Assembly (NCBI GenBank): GCA_947034895.1
Contig: OX344764.1
Span: forward strand, 21,576,001 to 21,640,000
From: Rhytidiadelphus loreus
Lineage: Eukaryota > Streptophyta > Bryopsida > Hypnales > Hylocomiaceae
Reading direction: 5' to 3'
DNA length: 64,000 nt
A model generated the notes under the pieces. That model ran no database searches. It saw only the letters and a program-made list of their open reading frames with translations, and was not told the origin of the DNA. Positions 60,122-64,000 of this stretch are shown here, piece after piece. Every line of letters starts with the position of its first letter. The stretch's first letter is position 1. Position numbers and translations under genes: made by a program.

Positions 60122-62581
60122 CCACATGAAATTTAAGTGACATGAACTTCAATTCAATTTAAGAATATTATGAATATTTGGCATACATTTTATTAGGAGG
60201 TGATTTAGACACAATTTATATTCAAGTTTTTTGTAATGTAGAACATACAATTTGAATACCTCTAAATTAGAATTTGAAAATTCTTCATCTAGAATTTAAA
60301 TATTTTAAATATTTTAATGTTGAAGAATTATATTGAAAAACTAAAATAAAAATCTAAAACTAAAAAAACTCTTGATTTTCATTTTTTTTAAAATTATGAA
60401 GTAGAAGTAGATCTAAAATTGAAAGAAAAACTAAATGATTAATAGCTCTAAAATGGGATTGAAACTCAATAATGTCAATAGTAACATTGTTATAAATAGA
60501 AAACTAAATCTTGTTAAATAATTTTTTTTGAAAAATTGTGAAAATTGCATTCAAAATTGAATCCTATAAGTTTTGTTTTTTTAAGATGCTCAAATAGCCC
60601 AAAAAACAAGATTGTTTGTCACTTTCACATTACTAACACTACTAGAAAATTCAATTTTTTGGTTAATTTGGACAGAAATCAATAGTTTTTTGTCCAAATC
60701 AACAGATTATTGTTGATTTTTGTCCAAATCAACACATCCATATCAATAAAGAAATTGAATTTTCTAGTAGTGTTAGTAATGTGAAATAATCCAAATGAAA
60801 TGAATAAAAGCTTCACATGTAGACAAAAATATGATCTTCAAGAAGAACAAAATTAAAAAAATAGTTTGAAGTTTTTGTAGATTTCTTTTTATGCCCAATA
60901 ATGTGAAATTTATGTTTAAGATGCCATAACTTTTGCTCTCAGGCACCAATTGAAGTAAAATTTATATTTCCATGAAGCAAATAAGTTTTCCTATCTTATG
61001 AGAAAGTTTCAAAAAGTTTTACTAAAAATTTAAATCGTACAAACCTGCCCAAAATCTATTTTGTTCCCCAAGAGGACAATGGTCCTTTAGGGGTTATAAG
61101 AATTAAAATTAAAATTTAGACCCCTAAAGAACAAAGTAGACTTTTTTTGACAATATAGCTAGTGTTTTGATCATGTATTTAGAAATTGAATTCCTTTTTT
61201 CTTCCTTTAAAATTTTTACACAACATGTGGCGAAGAGATAGTTTGAAGGCCTCACAATTTTAATTTATAACCTTTGATTATATCAGGAGAAAGTTATTGT
61301 ATGATGTATAGGTTTTCTAGGTATGTATGCATGTAAGCCAAGTAGATTTGAATGTATTTTTCAAATAAATAGGAATTTGAAATTGGTATTCTAGAAAATT
61401 AATTTTGTGAGAAGTTTCAAATTGATCTATATAGATTAGGGAGGTGAAACTCATGAAGAATTTCAATTTCCAATTTAAAGTGGGATTTCTACACTCAAAT
61501 TTTTTATTGAATGCAATTTCAAATATTTTCAATTAGTATTTTAAAATATTTTAAAATATTTTAAAAATAGGATGCAAATTATTGATTACAACATGCACAT
61601 TAATACATTGCAACCATTAGGTTTGGAAATCTTTAGTTTCATAACTAGAATTCTTTTCATTGAATGTTGTAAATCAATCTCAATTTCTATCCTCTTATTA
61701 TTTTTTCCAAGCATGAATCTTAAATATGTATTGTTTCAACTTCTAATATAGATTCTCTAACATATTTTTTTAGCATATGATGCAAAATTGCAATTTGTAG
61801 AATTGATATATACCTTAATTTTTTGGATAAAATTTTAGAAAAATGAAATTTAATCATTTGGGGTGAATGAAACACTATTTAAAAATTATCCAAGCATTAT
61901 AATGTTGCAATTGGAGAAGTTTTTTATTTTACAATTTCAAGAAGGAATAATAGGTCAAAATAAGTACAAGCTAGATCATCTAGTTAAATCGGTTAAAAAA
62001 ATAAACATAAATGAAGATTTTAGCCTTGCTTTGAAGACTTATATTTAAAAGCAATTATGGGCCTTTCATGTGTTGAAAACTTCGATACAATCAAATTATT
62101 TGAATCAAAGTTCAATTACATTATGAATGTAATTAGATCTTCAATGGAATTCAAAATCTAATTGAAAATAAAATAGAATTTGAATTCTAAATTCATTATT
62201 TTTGAAAAATTCTTAAAAATTCTAGAACCAATCCAAAACAACCCAAAACAACCCCCAAACATTCCCCATACAACTTCAAAACAACCCTCAAACAACCCCC
62301 AAACATTCCCCATACAACCTCAAAACAACCTTAAAACATTGAACAAAAACCTGTTGATTTGGTTGTTGTACTATTTACATGAACAAAAATTTGTTAAAAC
62401 AATTTGTTAAGTTTTGTTAACTTGTGCTCAAATCAACAAAAATTTGTCAACCATTGTATTAACTTGGGTTCAAATCAACAAAAAAATGTAAAAACAGTCT
62501 TTGCAGTATCCAAATCAACAAGTTTTTGATGATTTTCTATTGATTTGAACATAATTTTTTTAACATAATTTTCTATTAGTG
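60122..62581. mobile_element. Right arm of CACTA family A copy 2
   Basis: AT-rich and without a gene, homologous over its length to 7263-9652. It has a short version of the CAAAACAACCC repeat (about 62230-62340), the TTGTTGATTTGG words near the end and the terminus at 62581. It also holds the palindromic insertion at 60624-60785, which copy 1 lacks. Confidence 0.8.
60624..60785. mobile_element. Small CACTA-like foldback insertion with inverted flanks
   Basis: The left side TTCACATTACTAACACTACT then AGAAAATTCAAT is mirrored exactly by ATTGAATTTTCTAGTAGTGT and TAGTAATGTGAA on the right. Copy 1 of the host element has no insertion here (7762-7790, ACTTTCATAGAACTAATCAA), so part of the palindrome (TTCACATTACTA) is host sequence repeated in inverted orientation. 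Confidence 0.75.
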
Positions 62582-63516
62582 CATCCATTGTTTTATTAAA
62601 TCTTTTATCAAACTAGTCATTGGAATTATACAATAACTAAGGAATATAGAAATTCAAAGACAAAAATTAGTGAAAACCATATTAAATCTTGTGTTTTTTC
62701 TTTCACCTTTGTAAAATAAGTATTATTGATAATTCAATCAATCCTTCAATCAAATCATGTATTAGAAAACAAGTGCATATCATAATTTACACCCAATTTG
62801 AATTTCACAAATATTATAATCAATAATTTCATAATATATAGGATTAAAGATTTGATTTCATAATAGTACAAATGATCTAGTAGAATAGAAATCACTACAA
62901 TAAATTATCAATAGTATTCAATTCACCAAAGTAAAAGAAATAATTAGGCATCAATTGATTTAGAACTCTTGTCAAAACTTCCAAAGATAATACTACAAAT
63001 TTCCTCCATGGTAAAATGTATCTTTCTAATGCTAGAAAGTTAAGGTAATCTAGTTCAATAACTGTGTTAAGAGTCTCATGAACAATGACAAAAAATTTCA
63101 AATACATCACTCAAATGACATTTCACTTCTTATTATTGAATTTGATTGCATTGCATAGTTTGACATCCAATTGTGTTGCCGTTAGATCTGCAACTTCCAC
63201 CTAACAAATATACCTCTAGATGAATGAATGATTTTCTATTTGGAAAAAATAACACCCTTAAACACTCAAAATATGGTCTAGTTACATGAGTGAATAAATA
63301 TCCTATACTTTCAACTTTGAAAATTTATAATATTTTGTATAAATGTCAAAAAATTACAAAACTAGAAAAAAAATCTATGACTTGGATTGGGAAAAAAAAT
63401 CAGCATTTGAATCACCCACCTAAAGGGGCAAAAAAAGTGGAGATTGTAGATGCTTATACATTATACTACTATGGTATAGTACAAGGAACATTTCATAGAT
63501 GCCTGAAGTAACATGA
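62582..63516. other. AT-rich flank, no gene seen
   Basis: Host sequence to the right of the nested elements, without open frames of note or recognisable repeats. Confidence 0.5.
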
Positions 63517-63752
63517 GAGCATAACCACCACACTCAACCACCACACTCAAGGATGAAGGATCTAACACTCTTCAATGTGAATGAAAAGCCCTACAAGAGC
63601 ATAACCACCACACTCAACCACCACTCAAGGATGAAGGATCTAACACTCTTCAATGTGAATGAAAAGCCCTACAAGAGCATAACCACCACACTCAACCACC
63701 ACTCAAGGATGAAGGATCTAACACTCTTCAATGTGGATGAAAAGCCCTACAA
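63517..63752 (+). repeat. Three tandem 78-80-bp repeats, in frame
   Basis: Units start at 63517, 63597 and 63675 (80, 78 and 78 bp) and are almost identical. The second and third are 78 bp, a multiple of three, so the frame stays open and would encode a repeated MKDLTLFNVNEKPYKS block. The young repeat explains the open frame; a gene is not shown. Confidence 0.85.
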
Positions 63753-64000
63753 ACTCTTCACAATATTCTTTTGAGACTCTAGTCTAATATGTCAAAAAAT
63801 GTCAAAAAATGTCCCTTGAAATCATTGTTCATCCTAAGTTTAATTGCTTTATCCTTTATTCTACATGATGAGAGGTCCTGACTATTTATGGGTCATATTT
63901 GGCATGCCAAGTTTGGGGAGTAAGGGTGGCCATGCTCTGAGAGACTAAATTTGGGGCAACAACAAGATCCGTTTGCCCACTGGTCAATCTCCTCGAGCAA
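63753..64000. other. Window end, nothing recognised
   Basis: No gene or repeat that can be assigned; the last 100 bases are slightly less AT-rich. Confidence 0.4.

Larger units (their letters stand above)
37355..62581. mobile_element. CACTA-type element, family A copy 2, split by 22 kb of nested elements
   Basis: The left terminus CACTAGTAGAAAATT is at 37355, the right one AATTTTCTATTAGTG ends at 62581, and CAT flanks both. The left arm (37355-38054) matches 6389-7260 of copy 1, including the tRNA-like stretch and the long inverted repeat. The right arm (60122-62581) matches 7263-9652. The join falls inside TTTAAACATTT / TTTCCACATG; copy 1 has TTTAAAAATTTTCCACATG uninterrupted. Without the nested DNA the element is about 3.2 kb, like copy 1. 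No coding capacity of its own. Confidence 0.85.

Noticed and set aside
63517..63752. CRISPR-like array
   Set aside because: The units are contiguous tandem repeats without unique spacers, in a eukaryotic genome.

Overview
The window looks like nuclear DNA of a land plant, probably a seed-free one (bryophyte, lycophyte or fern; I cannot name the species). Reasons: spliceosomal introns, a plant-type Barentsz/MLN51 gene with a telo-box in its 5' region, CACTA, MULE-like, hAT and LINE elements, and decayed transposon-borne gene families that I remember mainly from seed-free plants (from memory, not searched). The sequence is AT-rich and gene-poor. One ordinary host gene stands out: an eight-exon MLN51/CASC3-like exon-junction-complex gene on the minus strand (15301-19694).

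Layout. 1-1014: an unassigned, somewhat GC-rich stretch. 1015-5000: AT-rich, no gene. 5009-6150: two 5'-truncated LINE pieces. 6152-10867: a decayed transposon-type protein gene split by a complete 3.26-kb CACTA-type element (6389-9652); taking the element out with one CAT target copy rejoins the frame exactly. 10.9-15.3 kb: AT-rich DNA with a TA microsatellite, a hairpin, a foldback element and a 762-bp insert between 48-bp direct repeats. 15.3-20.1 kb: the MLN51-like gene. 20.2-29.6 kb: low-complexity repeats, a 20-bp minisatellite, a possible LTR boundary and an old ParB-like gene fragment. 29.6-36.0 kb: a decayed gene region including an FCP1/NIF-type HAD domain, split in frame by a 2.47-kb CACTA-type element that itself carries a MITE.

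37.3-62.6 kb is a nest of transposons. A second copy of the 3.2-kb CACTA family (37355-62581, TSD CAT) contains a second CACTA-type family (38055-60118, TSD TTT), which contains a roughly 19.9-kb element (40073-60002, about 10-bp TSD GGCCCAAAAA). The two smaller elements upstream provide unoccupied reference sites for both inner insertions. The 19.9-kb element encodes, on the minus strand, an intact two-exon MULE-like transposase with a SWIM zinc finger and, on the plus strand, a multi-exon gene that joins a ParB-like domain to a beta-order DNA amino-methyltransferase-like domain. That gene has two in-frame stops and an unusual DCHE in the place expected for the DPPY motif. A possible AlkB-like remnant lies between them. 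Seven palindromic hairpins with a shared CTCAGTCGG-type core, plus two partial ones, occur in this element and were not seen elsewhere in the window. A deleted second copy of the ParB/methyltransferase gene and an extra copy of the element's terminus lie near its right end.

The most notable candidate system is therefore a giant DNA transposon carrying a DNA-modification-type gene (ParB plus methyltransferase) and a repeated palindrome. The present methyltransferase copy looks non-functional; the transposase frame looks open.
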